Below, in pieces: positions 1 to 12,553 of a DNA stretch of 64,000 bases (the stretch's first letter is position 1; every line of letters starts with the position of its first letter). Source of the stretch: Amyelois transitella. Lineage: Eukaryota > Arthropoda > Insecta > Lepidoptera > Pyralidae. The stretch covers positions 62,001 through 126,000 of the forward strand of contig NC_083531.1 of NCBI RefSeq assembly GCF_032362555.1. The letters are read 5' to 3'. Both the position numbers and the translations under genes were made by a program. The notes under the pieces were generated by a model that saw only the letters and a program-made list of their open reading frames with translations, was not told the origin of the DNA and ran no database searches.

Positions 1-778
1 GTAGACGATATTACGACGCACATAATGCACTAGTTAGGTAGGTAGGTAGGTAGGTACTCGTTACAACAACAAAAACAAAAAAAAAAAACACTCCGCATCC
101 CCGCATTCTTTTCTCTCGCCCGACTGCCCGACTATTATTTATTTATTATCATATAATAATTACACAAATATAATAATAATTACATGCTTTTACATCGAGA
201 AAGAGACTAGACGCTCGCTCTCCGAGAGCTCGCACTTTGCGTGTTTTACCAACGTGGACTTGACAAGCTTCAAAATTGTCAAATATAATATTTATACATA
301 TGAAATATTAACAAGGGTGAACAATGATATCTTAGCTTTTTATCTGGGGACACTAATTGCGTACATTATTAGGTTTTATAATGAAAAACAACTTTTGAAC
401 ATGACCCGAGCTCTGGTCCGATATATTACTGTGAAAATAAACGTCTATAACTCGGGATCACTATTCATCGGTGTGATTAAAATCACACGTGCACGTGGAT
501 AAACTCAATAATATACATTATACGTGTTCAATGTGCCTTCATAGCGCATTATTATTATGGAAAATTAATATTTTCCGAACTTAGTTAGTGAAAAGTTGGA
601 AGCTCTCGTATGAGAAAACGTTTCGCGGCACACCGGTTCTCGTTACGGTATTACTCGATGCGAACGAAATGTTCGCACGCGCCCGTCGAGTCGACTTTAA
701 CAACACTGTTCATTTAACAATTCCCGTGTTTGTTTGTTTGCGCGTGTGTGTTAAGTGAAATAAATAAATATTAACAAT
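1..778. other. H4-H1 spacer and H1 upstream region, unit 1
   Basis: AT-rich non-coding DNA. Contains a GTAG microsatellite (36-55), perfect dyads at 471-488 (GTGTGATT arms, 2 bp centre) and 559-576 (GGAAAAT arms), two abutting CACGTG E-boxes (486-497), and a dyad at 661-677 (GCGAAC / GTTCGC) shortly before the probable H1 start. No gene-like reading frame is convincing. Confidence 0.7.
661..716 (+). promoter_or_regulatory. Probable H1 core promoter, no TATA
   Basis: No TATA-like sequence is visible at the expected distance. A TCATTT initiator-like motif (711-716) lies 66 bp before the ATG, and a perfect GCGAAC-5-GTTCGC dyad (661-677) lies about 40 bp before it. Drosophila H1 is also TATA-less and uses TRF2 instead of TBP. 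That parallel is inference. The same arrangement is present in all units (dyad at 7208-7224 in unit 2). Confidence 0.5.
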
Positions 779-1534
779 ATGGCAGACACAGCTGTAGCTT
801 CCGAGGCACCGGCACCGGCTACGCCGGCGAAGAAGCAGCCTAAGGCGTCTGCCGCGGCGGGCGGTGTCAAGAAGGCGAAAGCCAAACCGACCCACCCGAA
901 GACATCGGAGATGGTCAACAGCGCCATCAAGGAGTTGAAGGAGAGGAGCGGATCGTCCCTGCAGGCCATTAAGAAATACATAGCGGCCCAATACAAAGTC
1001 GACGCCGAGAAATTGGCACCGTTCATAAGGAAATATTTGAAGAGCGCCGTCGAATCCGGAGCACTGATCCAGACCAAGGGCAAAGGTGCGTCGGGATCGT
1101 TCAAATTGGAATCCAAATCGTCATCGTCCAAGAAACCGGCCGGCGGTGCGGCGGGCACCAAGAGGTCCGCGTCCGCGGCCGGCGCCAAATCGAAGAAGGG
1201 ATCCGCCGCGTCCGCGTCCGCCTCCAAGGCGAAGAAGGCCGCCTCCGCCGGCGGCGGTGCGTCTTCGTCGCCGTCGAAGGCTGCCGGCGGCAAGGCGGCC
1301 TCGTCCGCCGCCACCGCTAAGGACAAGAAGGCTGCGGCCGCGGCCAAGAAGAAGCCAGCGGCGGCCAAGAAGGCCGCGACGGCCGCGCCCGCGAGGGCCA
1401 AGGCCGCTGCCGCGCCGAAGGCGAAGAAAACTGCCAAACCCCCTACGAAGAAACCGAAAGCGCCCAAGCCGAAGAAGGCCGCCACAACACCCAAGAAGCC
1501 CGCAGCAAAGAAAGCGGCCGCGTCAAAGAAGTAA
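779..1534 (+). CDS. H1: Histone H1, unit 1 copy
   Basis: Linker histone, 251 aa, which binds the nucleosome dyad and linker DNA and compacts chromatin. Residues 1-37 are an Ala/Pro/Lys-rich N-tail. Residues about 38-110 form the winged-helix globular domain (THPKTSEMV start, SLQAIKKYI helix, LAPFIRKYL, ending [10 protein letters not shown]). The rest is a Lys/Ala/Pro/Ser C-tail ending KKAAASKK. The start is the ATG after the AT-rich leader, giving the expected insect H1 length and N-terminus. This copy differs from the seven others: it has one extra Gly codon in the SAGGG stretch, plus SASASK instead of SASSSK and KKAATAA instead of KKAAAAA. H2A follows 751 bp downstream, and the stem-loop is at 1753. 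Confidence 0.97.
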   Translation: MADTAVASEAPAPATPAKKQPKASAAAGGVKKAKAKPTHPKTSEMVNSAIKELKERSGSSLQAIKKYIAAQYKVDAEKLAPFIRKYLKSAVESGALIQTKGKGASGSFKLESKSSSSKKPAGGAAGTKRSASAAGAKSKKGSAASASASKAKKAASAGGGASSSPSKAAGGKAASSAATAKDKKAAAAAKKKPAAAKKAATAAPARAKAAAAPKAKKTAKPPTKKPKAPKPKKAATTPKKPAAKKAAASKK

Positions 1535-1752
1535 ATCCCTACCTGTGTATGTACCTGGTACATACCGCCGCTCTCTTTATCTCTCCGCCGTTTGTTTACT
1601 GCTAGTTGCTTGCTTGCTTGCAGAAACAACAACAACTACCACGAAGACGGACGTCGTCGAAGAAGAAGAGATCGGGGTGGGTGGGAAAAAGCGTGCACCG
1701 TTGTGTGCGCGTGCCGTGCCGCGCCCATGGTGCCCTTTAGCGCCGAACAAAA

Positions 1753-1768
1753 AGCCCTTTTCAGGGCT
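1753..1768 (+). terminator. H1 histone stem-loop, unit 1
   Basis: AGCCCTTTTCAGGGCT: 6 bp stem, TTTC loop, the SLBP-binding 3' end signal. The closing A-T pair replaces the G-C pair of the core histone genes, so the stem is kept. It starts 219 bp after the stop codon. Confidence 0.93.
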
Positions 1769-2173
1769 AACATATGGTTCAATGTGTATGTTTCTTTGTA
1801 CAACAACAATAATAACACATGTCTGTGTGTGTTGTGTCGTCGACCTACCTTGTGAGACAGGAGTGTAAGTATCGCTTCTTACGTAAGTATTGATGAAGAA
1901 GAAGAGAGAGAGTGTTAAATAAAAAAAATAAATAAAAATATACAAACGCATGAACATTCAGATATATATTTCATTACCTGACTGTGTTATTAGCTAGCTA
2001 GCTCATGATATGTATAATATAACGTAACGTAATAGTGAGTAAGGAAAGAAAAAAAAAAAGTAAATATGTAAATAAAAATAGGTAGACATTGTCCGTTAGT
2101 TCGTTCGTTCACATCCCCACCACTCGATGTTGGTAACTTCGTTCATTGTACGATAAAGATCAACGCACGGGTG

Positions 2174-2212
2174 TATATAATAAAAGCATACCCCGTCCGC
2201 GTACGCTCATTT
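2174..2212 (+). promoter_or_regulatory. H2A core promoter, unit 1
   Basis: TATATAAT box (2174-2181) with an arthropod-type initiator TCATTT whose A is at 2209, 35 bp from the first TATA base. Predicts a 5' UTR of about 77 nt. The stretch between these two motifs is where element A entered in unit 3. Confidence 0.8.
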
Positions 2213-2261
2213 TAACGTCGTCGTCCGTTGTCACAACAACGTTTGTTTGTTTGTTTACTAA

Positions 2262-2660
<399 letters not shown>

Positions 2661-2911
2661 GTCGTCCACTTTCGTTCGTTCGTTCGTTCCTCTATTTTGT
2701 TGTTGTTTTTATTGTATGTATTTTGTATTGTACACACACACCTATGTTGTCGTTCACCTAAGGTGCGACTCCATAATTGTAGTGCGTGTACATACACACA
2801 CATATACGTACTTGCTCAACAACAATCTGAGGCCCGATATGGATGGATGGATGGACTCTTACGTGGTCGCCGGGTGCGTCGACTTGCTAACTCGGAATAA
2901 AAAGACAAAAA

Positions 2912-2927
2912 GGCCCTTTTCAGGGCC
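2912..2927 (+). terminator. H2A histone stem-loop, unit 1
   Basis: GGCCCTTTTCAGGGCC with a perfect 6 bp stem and TTTC loop. Starts 252 bp after the stop codon, unusually far for a histone mRNA. Confidence 0.95.
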
Positions 2928-3293
2928 ACAATATGATTCTTATGCGTTAAAAACAGTTTCACTTTTGATAAACCAAAGTCAACAAAGCTAATCATTCTAA
3001 AACACAACGTACGATTCACTTACTTACTCAGTTGCTGGCTCAGCAAGAATAAATAAACGGGCTTTACACGAGTCTGCCTGTCAAAAATACTTTGTCAAGT
3101 CTTATCTACCTCTACCTAGTTCGCTACCTACCTATTACATATTATGCAAACCTAACCTAACCTAACGTAACAAGGGATAACCTAAACTAGGTATCACCTA
3201 CCTACCTACCTATTTTTTTTTTTTTTTACCTACCCCCTTTTTTTTTTTTTTTTTTTTTACCTATCTTTATCTCACTTTCTTTGCACTATTGGC

Positions 3294-3324
3294 GGAGGGG
3301 AGGGGAAGGGAGAGGGGGGAGGGG
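3294..3324 (+). promoter_or_regulatory. G-rich purine tract upstream of H2B
   Basis: Six closely spaced G runs (GGAGGGGAGGGGAAGGG and on) about 100 bp before the H2B TATA-like box. Could form a G-quadruplex or bind a GA/G-rich factor. Present in every unit. Confidence 0.4.
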
Positions 3325-3366
3325 AATGATTCGAGGCGTGCCCGACGCGACTACGCCGACTTTCCT

Positions 3367-3429
3367 ATTGGCCGATATACGCTGTGACCATTACACTGTT
3401 TGACTGCAGACGACGGACATATAGTCAAA
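3367..3429 (+). promoter_or_regulatory. H2B core promoter, unit 1
   Basis: Inverted CCAAT box (ATTGG, 3367-3371) and a weak TATA-like TATAGTCAAA starting at 3420, 100 bp before the ATG. Units 2-8 have TATATTAAAA at the same place, so unit 1 carries the weaker box. Confidence 0.55.
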
Positions 3430-3519
3430 ATTTATCAAAAATTCGGGCACCACACGAGACATCTCGGTTTCTAGATCTCGCGCTAGTGACGTTACGCACG
3501 CATTTTATAACAAAGAAAA

Positions 3520-3894
3520 ATGCCGCCCAAGACCAGTGGCAAGGCCGCCAAGAAATCTGGCAAAGCCCAGAAGAACATCTCCAAGACTGACAAAAAGAAG
3601 AAGAAGCACAAGAGGAAGGAGAGCTACGCCATCTACATTTACAAAGTGCTGAAGCAGGTGCACCCGGACACCGGTATATCCAGCAAGGCGATGTCCATCA
3701 TGAACTCGTTCGTGAACGACATCTTCGAGCGAATCGCCGCCGAGGCTTCCCGCCTGGCCCACTACAACAAGAGGTCAACGATCACATCGAGGGAGGTGCA
3801 GACTTCCGTGAGGCTTCTCCTGCCCGGTGAGCTCGCCAAGCACGCCGTCAGTGAAGGCACCAAGGCGGTCACCAAGTACACCAGCTCCAAGTAG
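3520..3894 (+). CDS. H2B: Histone H2B, unit 1 copy
   Basis: Canonical H2B, 124 aa, the core partner of H2A. Begins [19 protein letters not shown] with a basic tail including [10 protein letters not shown]. The histone fold follows from [21 protein letters not shown] through [23 protein letters not shown] and [42 protein letters not shown], with the C-terminal Lys that is the ubiquitination site in other animals. The start is the ATG after AACAAAGAAAA. The protein is identical in all eight copies. It is separated from H3 by a 741 bp spacer. Confidence 0.98.
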   Translation: MPPKTSGKAAKKSGKAQKNISKTDKKKKKHKRKESYAIYIYKVLKQVHPDTGISSKAMSIMNSFVNDIFERIAAEASRLAHYNKRSTITSREVQTSVRLLLPGELAKHAVSEGTKAVTKYTSSK

Positions 3895-4104
3895 ATGATT
3901 TATATATAGTGTGTGTGTGTGTGTGTGTTTGCTAACGTGTGTCCGTCGAAGTGTTTTGTTTTGTTTGCTCCTACACATCACCTACCCCTTCACGGTTGGG
4001 TCAGGTAGTGGATGGGATCGGACGGGCGAAATATCGAATGGATGCAGAATGGCAGCACAGCATATACGCACGCACACGCGTGTATAATATACCTACATCC
4101 AAAA

Positions 4105-4120
4105 GGCCCTTTTCAGGGCC
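4105..4120 (+). terminator. H2B histone stem-loop, unit 1
   Basis: GGCCCTTTTCAGGGCC. Starts 211 bp after the stop codon. Confidence 0.95.
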
Positions 4121-4383
4121 ACAACATTTGTCATAATTTACTGAATGTTTCTTCTCGACTTAATACGTCGTACCAACCTCAGACTTATAATTCGGAGTAA
4201 TAATAATAATAATAAAGTAAACACGCATGATATCATGATATCGAACAACAAATGTTTGTTGTTGATAAAAATATATATACGTAAATATTACAATTGTTCG
4301 CTGTGTCCACCCCGCAAAGGAAAATATTATTATTCTAAATAATACTACATAATTATTTCGTAAAATACTACACACGCACGACT

Positions 4384-4442
4384 GAGAGAGAGGGAGACAG
4401 GAGAGGGGGGGGGGGGGGGGGGGGGAGGAGAGGGGGGGGGGG
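4384..4442 (+). promoter_or_regulatory. GA repeat and poly-G tract upstream of H3
   Basis: GAGAGAGAGGGAGACAGG followed by long G runs, ending 66 bp before the H3 TATA box. Drosophila histone promoters between H3 and H4 carry GA repeats bound by CLAMP/GAF. Equivalence here is inference. The run length differs between unit 1 and the rest. Confidence 0.4.
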
Positions 4443-4474
4443 TTCACCATATTACCCTTACCATAGTACCATTC

Positions 4475-4488
4475 GGTAGTATACTACC
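4475..4488. promoter_or_regulatory. Perfect 14 bp palindrome before H3 TATA
   Basis: GGTAGTATACTACC ends 19 bp before the TATA box. It is conserved in all eight units (10970-10983 in unit 2) while surrounding simple sequence varies. Candidate dimeric transcription-factor site. Confidence 0.45.
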
Positions 4489-4507
4489 AGTCGATGCTAC
4501 GTGTTCG

Positions 4508-4550
4508 TATAAAACGCGCTAGAATCTGTTAATTCGGATCACTTCAGTTC
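4508..4550 (+). promoter_or_regulatory. H3 core promoter, unit 1
   Basis: TATAAAAC (4508-4515). Two initiator candidates follow, TCACTT (A at 4541) and the better arthropod consensus TCAGTT (A at 4546), 33 and 38 bp from the first TATA base. Predicted 5' UTR 90-95 nt. Confidence 0.8.
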
Positions 4551-4614
4551 GGTCGGTACCCGCGTGCGGTCGTGTGTACGTACTTGGTGTGTTTTGTAAT
4601 CGTTCTTCCGTTGA

Positions 4615-5046
<432 letters not shown>

Positions 5047-5173
5047 GCGTGTAGAGGAGTCTGGTGGTGATTCCCGTTGTTGTGTGTCCGATCTCGTCAT
5101 GTTCATGACCATTACATGATCATGATCGCAACGTGACACTAGAACTGGAACGTCGCCGCTCGCATTTACAAAC

Positions 5174-5189
5174 GGCCCTTTTCAGGGCC
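5174..5189 (+). terminator. H3 histone stem-loop, unit 1
   Basis: GGCCCTTTTCAGGGCC. Starts 128 bp after the stop codon. Confidence 0.95.
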
Positions 5190-5340
5190 ACACACGATTC
5201 AAACTGATACATGTTTCTTGGTACGATGAGTTAGTTCCCACCACCACCACCACCTACCTGCGTAATTAATGAACACATATATTATTATCATGTAACTACT
5301 TCCTTACCACCACATACACGCAGCAACATATTGTTATGTA

Positions 5341-5372
<32 letters not shown>

Positions 5373-5590
5373 CATACAAAATCTTTATAATACCTAACCT
5401 ACTGTTGCGACTGCGAATGAAAGCTAGTATGGAATAATAATAATGTGCGTGTACGTATTTATTTATTATTATTTTTTTTTTTTTTTTGTTTTTCTTTTTA
5501 TTTAATATTCTCGTATATTATTATTAATATTTTTTTTTTTTTTTTTTTTATTAACGCGCGCTCGTTCTTCTATTGGTTGGCCGTTGAGGG

Positions 5591-5622
5591 GCCCCCCTCG
5601 CCTCCCCACCCCTACCCCCTCC
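5591..5622 (-). promoter_or_regulatory. C-rich tract upstream of H4 (G-rich on minus strand)
   Basis: Read on the minus strand it has several runs of 4-6 G separated by 1-4 bases, ending 15 bp before the H4 TATA box and 14 bp after an inverted CCAAT box. Retained in all units, including the two with element B. Confidence 0.4.
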
Positions 5623-5637
5623 TTCGCGTTGCTAGTG

Positions 5638-6058
<421 letters not shown>

Positions 6059-7326
6059 GGTGTGCCGTGTGCGTGTCTCGTGTTTCTCGCTCGCTCGATC
6101 TCTGCAAGCGAGTAAACAAACGAAACAAACAATTAAACAAAAAGGCCCTTTTCAGGGCCGCAAAAGTATCGTTGAATTTGTTGTTGTTAAAACCGTTTCT
6201 GATGTCACTTATCGTGTCGACCGTTCATTATGCATGCAGCACACACACTTTATCTTTTTTCAACAAAACAAACACAATTTTCGCTACACACAAACAGTTC
6301 AAATGATTTGCAATCTGTCCAGTCACTTCCAAGACGTAAAAACTTTGTTAAATTTGACTTCACACCCGACACTGGCCACCTCCTCACGTTACTTAATATT
6401 ATGATATTGTCTCCTCAGTAATCTGGATCCATCCATCCATCCATCTCCCGCCGCCGACGACACTCTATACACTGACTGACTGACTGACTGACTGACTGAC
6501 CTAATAAAAATATTGCAACTGCCACTGCCACTGCACACACCGCACATCAATTAGTAGGTAGTATGTAGACGATACTACGACGCACATAATGCACTAGGTA
6601 GGTACCTACTCGTTACAACAACAAAAAGAAGAAAAAAAAACACTCCGCATCCCCGCATTCTTTTCTCTCGCCCGACTGCCCGACTATTATTTATTATCAT
6701 ATAATAATTACACAAATATAATAATAATTACATGCTTTTACATCGAGAAAGAGACTAGACGCTCGCTCTCCGAGAGCTCGCACTTTGCGTGTTTTACCAA
6801 CGTGGACTTGACAAGCTTCAAAATTGTCAAATATAATATTTATACATATTATATATTAACAAGGGTGAACAATGATATCTTAGCTTTTTACCTGGGGACA
6901 CTAATTGCGTACATTATTAGGTTTTATAATGAAAAACAACTTTTGAACATGACCCGAGCTCTGGTCCGATATATTACTGTGAAAATAAACGTCTATAACT
7001 CGGGATCACTATTCATCGGTGTGATTAAAATCACATGTGCACGTGGATAAACTCAATAATATACATTATACGTGTTCAATGTGCCTTCCGAGCGCATTAT
7101 TATTATGGAAAATTAATATTTTCCGAACTTAGTTAGTGAAAAGTTGGAAGCTCTCGTATGAGAAAACGTTTCGCGGCACACCGGTTCTCGTTACGGTATT
7201 ACTCGATGCGAACGAAATGTTCGCACGCGCCCGTCGACTTTAACACTGTTCATTTAACAATTCCCGTGTTTGTTTGTTGTTTGCGCGTGTGTGTATTAAG
7301 TGAAATAAATAAATATTAACAATAAT
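6059..7326. other. H4-H1 spacer between units 1 and 2
   Basis: The longest spacer. Holds the H4 stem-loop (6144-6159), CCAT repeats (6430-6444), a GACT run (6473-6500), AATAAAA (6503-6509), a conserved low-complexity AT-rich block with the GTGTGATTAAAATCACAT dyad followed by CATGTG and CACGTG, a GGAAAAT/ATTTTCC dyad, and the TATA-less H1 promoter region. No gene found. Confidence 0.7.
6144..6159 (+). terminator. H4 histone stem-loop, unit 1
   Basis: GGCCCTTTTCAGGGCC. Starts 86 bp after the stop codon, the shortest distance of the five genes. Confidence 0.95.
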
Positions 7327-8079
7327 ATGGCAGACACAGCTGTAGCTTCCGAGGCACCGGCACCGGCTACGCCGGCGAAGAAGCAGCCTAAGGCGTCTGC
7401 CGCGGCGGGCGGTGTCAAGAAGGCGAAAGCCAAACCGACCCACCCGAAGACATCGGAGATGGTCAACAGCGCCATCAAGGAGTTGAAGGAGAGGAGCGGA
7501 TCGTCCCTGCAGGCCATTAAGAAATACATAGCGGCCCAATACAAAGTCGACGCCGAGAAATTGGCACCGTTCATAAGGAAATATTTGAAGAGCGCCGTCG
7601 AATCCGGAGCACTGATCCAGACCAAGGGCAAAGGTGCGTCGGGATCGTTCAAATTGGAATCCAAATCGTCATCGTCCAAGAAACCGGCCGGCGGTGCGGC
7701 GGGCACCAAGAGGTCCGCGTCCGCGGCCGGCGCCAAATCGAAGAAGGGATCCGCCGCGTCCGCGTCCTCCTCCAAGGCGAAGAAGGCCGCCTCCGCCGGC
7801 GGTGCGTCTTCGTCGCCGTCGAAGGCGGCCGGCGGCAAGGCGGCCTCGTCCGCCGCCACCGCTAAGGACAAGAAGGCTGCGGCCGCGGCCAAGAAGAAGC
7901 CCGCGGCGGCCAAGAAGGCCGCGGCGGCCGCGCCCGCGAGGGCCAAGGCCGCTGCCGCGCCGAAGGCGAAGAAAACTGCCAAACCCCCTACGAAGAAACC
8001 GAAAGCGCCCAAGCCGAAGAAGGCCGCCACAACACCCAAGAAGCCCGCAGCAAAGAAAGCGGCCGCGTCAAAGAAGTAA
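7327..8079 (+). CDS. H1: Histone H1, unit 2 copy
   Basis: 250 aa. Reference for the seven identical H1 proteins of units 2-8: SASSSK and SAGGAS in the C-tail, one Gly shorter than unit 1. The globular domain (about residues 38-110) is unchanged, so variation is confined to the disordered tail. The start ATG follows TTAACAATA, which has a 3 bp insertion relative to unit 1. Confidence 0.97.
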   Translation: MADTAVASEAPAPATPAKKQPKASAAAGGVKKAKAKPTHPKTSEMVNSAIKELKERSGSSLQAIKKYIAAQYKVDAEKLAPFIRKYLKSAVESGALIQTKGKGASGSFKLESKSSSSKKPAGGAAGTKRSASAAGAKSKKGSAASASSSKAKKAASAGGASSSPSKAAGGKAASSAATAKDKKAAAAAKKKPAAAKKAAAAAPARAKAAAAPKAKKTAKPPTKKPKAPKPKKAATTPKKPAAKKAAASKK

Positions 8080-8274
8080 ATCCCTACCTGTGTATGTACC
8101 TGGTATATACCGCCGCTCTCTTTATCTCTCCGCCGTTTGTTTACTGCTAGTTGCTTGCAGAAACAACGACAACAACTACCACGAAGACGGACGTCGTCGA
8201 AGAAGAAGAGGTCGGGGTGGGTGGGAAAAAGCGTGCACCGTTGTGTGCATGGTGCCCTTTCGCGCCTAACAAAA

Positions 8275-8290
8275 AGCCCTTTTCAGGGCT
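8275..8290 (+). terminator. H1 histone stem-loop, unit 2
   Basis: AGCCCTTTTCAGGGCT, 196 bp after the stop. The 3' UTR is about 23 bp shorter than in unit 1. Confidence 0.93.
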
Positions 8291-8706
8291 AACATATGGT
8301 TCAATGTGTATGTTTCTTTGTACAACAACAATAATAACACATGTCTGTGTGTCGTCGACCTACCTTGTGAGACGAGTGTAAGTATCGCTTCTTACGTAAG
8401 TATTGATGAAGAAGAAGAGAGAGAGTGTTAAATAAAAAAAATAAATAAATAAATAAAAATATACAAACGCATGAACATTCAGATATATATTTCATTACCT
8501 GACTGCGTTATTAGCTAGCTAGCTAGCTAGCTAGCTAGCTCATGATGATATGTATAATATAACGTAACGTAATAGTGAGTAGGGAAAGAAAAAAAAGTAA
8601 ATAAATAAAAATAGGTAGACATTGTCCGTTAGTTCGTTCGTTCACATCCCCACCACTCGATGTTGGTAACTTCGTTCATTGTACGATAAAGATCAACGCA
8701 CGGGTG

Positions 8707-8745
8707 TATATAATAAAAGCATACCCCGTCCGCGTACGCTCATTT
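8707..8745 (+). promoter_or_regulatory. H2A core promoter, unit 2 (intact reference)
   Basis: TATATAAT at 8707-8714, TCATTT initiator A at 8742. The uninterrupted equivalent of the element A target: the 12 bp duplicated in unit 3 corresponds to 8727-8738. Confidence 0.8.
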
Positions 8746-8794
8746 TAACGTCGTCGTCCGTTGTCACAACAACGTTTGTTTGTTTGTTTACTAA

Positions 8795-9193
<399 letters not shown>

Positions 9194-9408
9194 GTTGTCC
9201 ACTTTCGTTCGTTCGTTCCTCTATTTTGTTGTTGTTTTTATTGTATGTATTTTGTATTGTATGTGCACACGCACACACACACACACATATACGTACTTGC
9301 TCAACAACAATCCGAGGCCCGATATGGATGGATGGATGGATGGATGGATGGACTCTTACGTGGTCGCCGGGTGCGTCGACTTGCTAACTCGGAATGAAAA
9401 GACAAAAA

Positions 9409-9424
9409 GGCCCTTTTCAGGGCC
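9409..9424 (+). terminator. H2A histone stem-loop, unit 2
   Basis: GGCCCTTTTCAGGGCC, 216 bp after the stop. Confidence 0.95.
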
Positions 9425-9719
9425 ACAATATGATTCTTATGCGTTAAAAACAGTTTCACTTTTGATAAACCAAAGTCAACAAAGCTAATCATTCTAAAAC
9501 ACAACGTACGATTCACTTACTTACTCAGTTGCTGGCTCAGCAAGAATAAATAAACGGGCTTTACACGAGTCTGCCTGTCAAAAATACTTTGTCAAGTCTT
9601 ATCTACCTCTACCTAGTTCGCTACCTACCTATTACATATTATGCAAACCTAACCTAACCTAACGTAACAAGGGATAACCTAAACTAGGTATCACCTACCT
9701 ACCTACCTACCTACCTACC

Positions 9720-9756
<37 letters not shown>

Positions 9757-9937
9757 TACCTCCTTTTTTTTTTTTTACCTATCTTTATCTCACTTTCTTT
9801 GCACTATTGGCGGAGGGGAGGGGAAGGGAGAGGGGGGAGGGGAATGATTCGAGGCGTGCCCGACGCGACTACGCCGACTTTCCTATTGGCCGATATACGC
9901 TGTGACCATTACACTGTTTGACTGCAGACGACGGACA

Positions 9938-9947
9938 TATATTAAAA
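9938..9947 (+). promoter_or_regulatory. H2B TATA-like box, unit 2
   Basis: TATATTAAAA, 100 bp before the ATG. Stronger than the unit 1 form. Confidence 0.6.
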
Positions 9948-10037
9948 ATTTATCAAAAATTCGGGCACCACACGAGACATCTCGGTTTCTAGATCTCGCG
10001 CTAGTGACGTTACGCACGCATTTTATAACAAAGAAAA

Positions 10038-10412
10038 ATGCCGCCCAAGACCAGTGGCAAGGCCGCCAAGAAATCTGGCAAAGCCCAGAAGAACATCTCC
10101 AAGACTGACAAAAAGAAGAAGAAGCACAAGAGGAAGGAGAGCTACGCCATCTACATTTACAAAGTGCTGAAGCAGGTGCACCCGGACACCGGTATATCCA
10201 GCAAGGCGATGTCCATCATGAACTCGTTCGTGAACGACATCTTCGAGCGAATCGCCGCCGAGGCTTCCCGCCTGGCCCACTACAACAAGAGGTCAACGAT
10301 CACATCGAGGGAGGTGCAGACTTCCGTGAGGCTTCTCCTGCCCGGTGAGCTCGCCAAGCACGCCGTCAGTGAAGGCACCAAGGCGGTCACCAAGTACACC
10401 AGCTCCAAGTAG
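10038..10412 (+). CDS. H2B: Histone H2B, unit 2 copy
   Basis: 124 aa, identical to unit 1. Preceded by two inverted CCAAT boxes and the G-rich tract. Confidence 0.98.
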   Translation: MPPKTSGKAAKKSGKAQKNISKTDKKKKKHKRKESYAIYIYKVLKQVHPDTGISSKAMSIMNSFVNDIFERIAAEASRLAHYNKRSTITSREVQTSVRLLLPGELAKHAVSEGTKAVTKYTSSK

Positions 10413-10629
10413 ATGATTTATATATAGTGTGTGTGTGTGTTTGCTAACGTGTGTCCGTCGAAGTGTTTTGTTTTGTTTGCTCCTACACATCACCTACCCC
10501 TTCACGGTTGGGTCAGGTAGTGGATGGGATCGGACGGGCGAAATATTTGAATGGATGCAGAATGGCAGCACAGCATATACGCACGCACGCGCGCACGCAC
10601 ACGCGTGTATAATATACCTACATCCAAAA

Positions 10630-10645
10630 GGCCCTTTTCAGGGCC
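10630..10645 (+). terminator. H2B histone stem-loop, unit 2
   Basis: GGCCCTTTTCAGGGCC, 218 bp after the stop. Confidence 0.95.
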
Positions 10646-11002
10646 ATAACATTTGTCATAATTCACTGAATGTTTCTTCTCGACTTAATACGTCGTACCA
10701 ACCTCAGACTTATAATTCGGAGTAATAATAATAAAAGTAAAAAACACGCATGATATCATGATCGAACAACAAATGTTTGTTGTTATACACAAAAAAAATA
10801 TATATATACGCAAATATTACAATTGTTCGCTGTGTCTACCCCGCAAAGGAAAATATTATTATTCTAAATAATACTACATATTTCGTAAAATACTACACGC
10901 GCACGACAGAGAGAGAGGGAGACAGGAGAGGGGGGGGGGGGGGGGGGGGCGTTCACCATATTACCATTCGGTAGTATACTACCAGTCGATGCTACGTGTT
11001 CG

Positions 11003-11045
11003 TATAAAACGCGCTAGAATCTGTTAATTCGGATCACTTCAGTTC
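11003..11045 (+). promoter_or_regulatory. H3 core promoter, unit 2 (intact reference)
   Basis: TATAAAAC at 11003-11010, initiator candidates with A at 11036 and 11041. The uninterrupted equivalent of the element C target: the 12 bp duplicated in unit 8 corresponds to 11025-11036. Confidence 0.8.
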
Positions 11046-11109
11046 GGTCGGTACCCGCGTGCGGTCGTGTGTACGTACTTGGTGTGTTTTGTAATCGTTC
11101 TTCCGTTGA

Positions 11110-11541
<432 letters not shown>

Positions 11542-11668
11542 GCGTGTAGAGGAGTCTGGTGGTGATTCCCGTTGTTGTGTGTCCGATCTCGTCATGTTCA
11601 TGACCATTACATGATCATGATCGCAACGTGACACTAGAACTGGAACGTCGCCGCTCGCATTTACAAAC

Positions 11669-11684
11669 GGCCCTTTTCAGGGCC
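11669..11684 (+). terminator. H3 histone stem-loop, unit 2
   Basis: GGCCCTTTTCAGGGCC, 128 bp after the stop, as in unit 1. Confidence 0.95.
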
Positions 11685-11835
11685 ACACACGATTCAAACT
11701 GATACATGTTTCTTGGTACGATGAGTTAGTTCCCACCACCACCACCACCTACCTGCGTAATTAATGAACACATATATTATTATCATGTAACTACTTCCTT
11801 ACCACCACATACACGCAGCAACATATTGTTATGTA

Positions 11836-11867
<32 letters not shown>

Positions 11868-12132
11868 CATACAAAATCTTTATAATACCTAACCTACTGT
11901 TGCGACTGCGAATGAAAGCTAGTATGGAATAATAATAATGTGCGTGTACGTATTTATTTATTATTATTTTTTTTTTTTTTTTGTTTTTCTTTTTATTTAA
12001 TATTCTCGTATATTATTATTAATATTTTTTTTTTTTTTTTTTTTATTAACGCGCGCTCGTTCTTCTATTGGTTGGCCGTTGAGGGGCCCCCCTCGCCTCC
12101 CCACCCCTACCCCCTCCTTCGCGTTGCTAGTG

Positions 12133-12553
<421 letters not shown>

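Larger units (their letters stand above)
2661..3519. other. H2A-H2B spacer, unit 1
   Basis: Holds the H2A 3' UTR with GGAT repeats (2840-2854), the stem-loop (2912-2927), an AATAAATAAA back-up polyadenylation candidate (3048-3057), a CCTAA x3 motif (3151-3165), T runs (3212-3258), a G-rich purine tract (3294-3324), two inverted CCAAT boxes (ATTGG at 3288 and 3367), and the H2B TATA-like box (3420). Confidence 0.7.

Noticed and set aside
254-502. 82-codon open frame in the H4-H1 spacer, repeated in every unit
   Set aside because: Starts at GTG, covers AT-rich DNA with palindromes, has no recognisable domain, and is conserved only because the whole unit is homogenised. No coding constraint can be shown.
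751-1635. Long minus-strand frame opposite H1 (Ala/Phe-rich)
   Set aside because: Mirror of the Lys/Ala-rich H1 codons; composition artefact.
1086-1868. Arg/Pro-rich frame overlapping H1 on the same strand
   Set aside because: Frame shift of GC-rich Ala/Lys/Pro codons; no start context or domain.
3151-3165. CCTAA x3, resembling the insect telomere repeat
   Set aside because: Only three copies in a CCTA-rich low-complexity stretch; too short for a telomere relic or a target signal.
8512-8539. TAGC repeat, CCTA, GGAT, CCAT and GACT runs and poly-T/A/G tracts as CRISPR-like or functional arrays
   Set aside because: Simple microsatellites without spacers; length varies between units.
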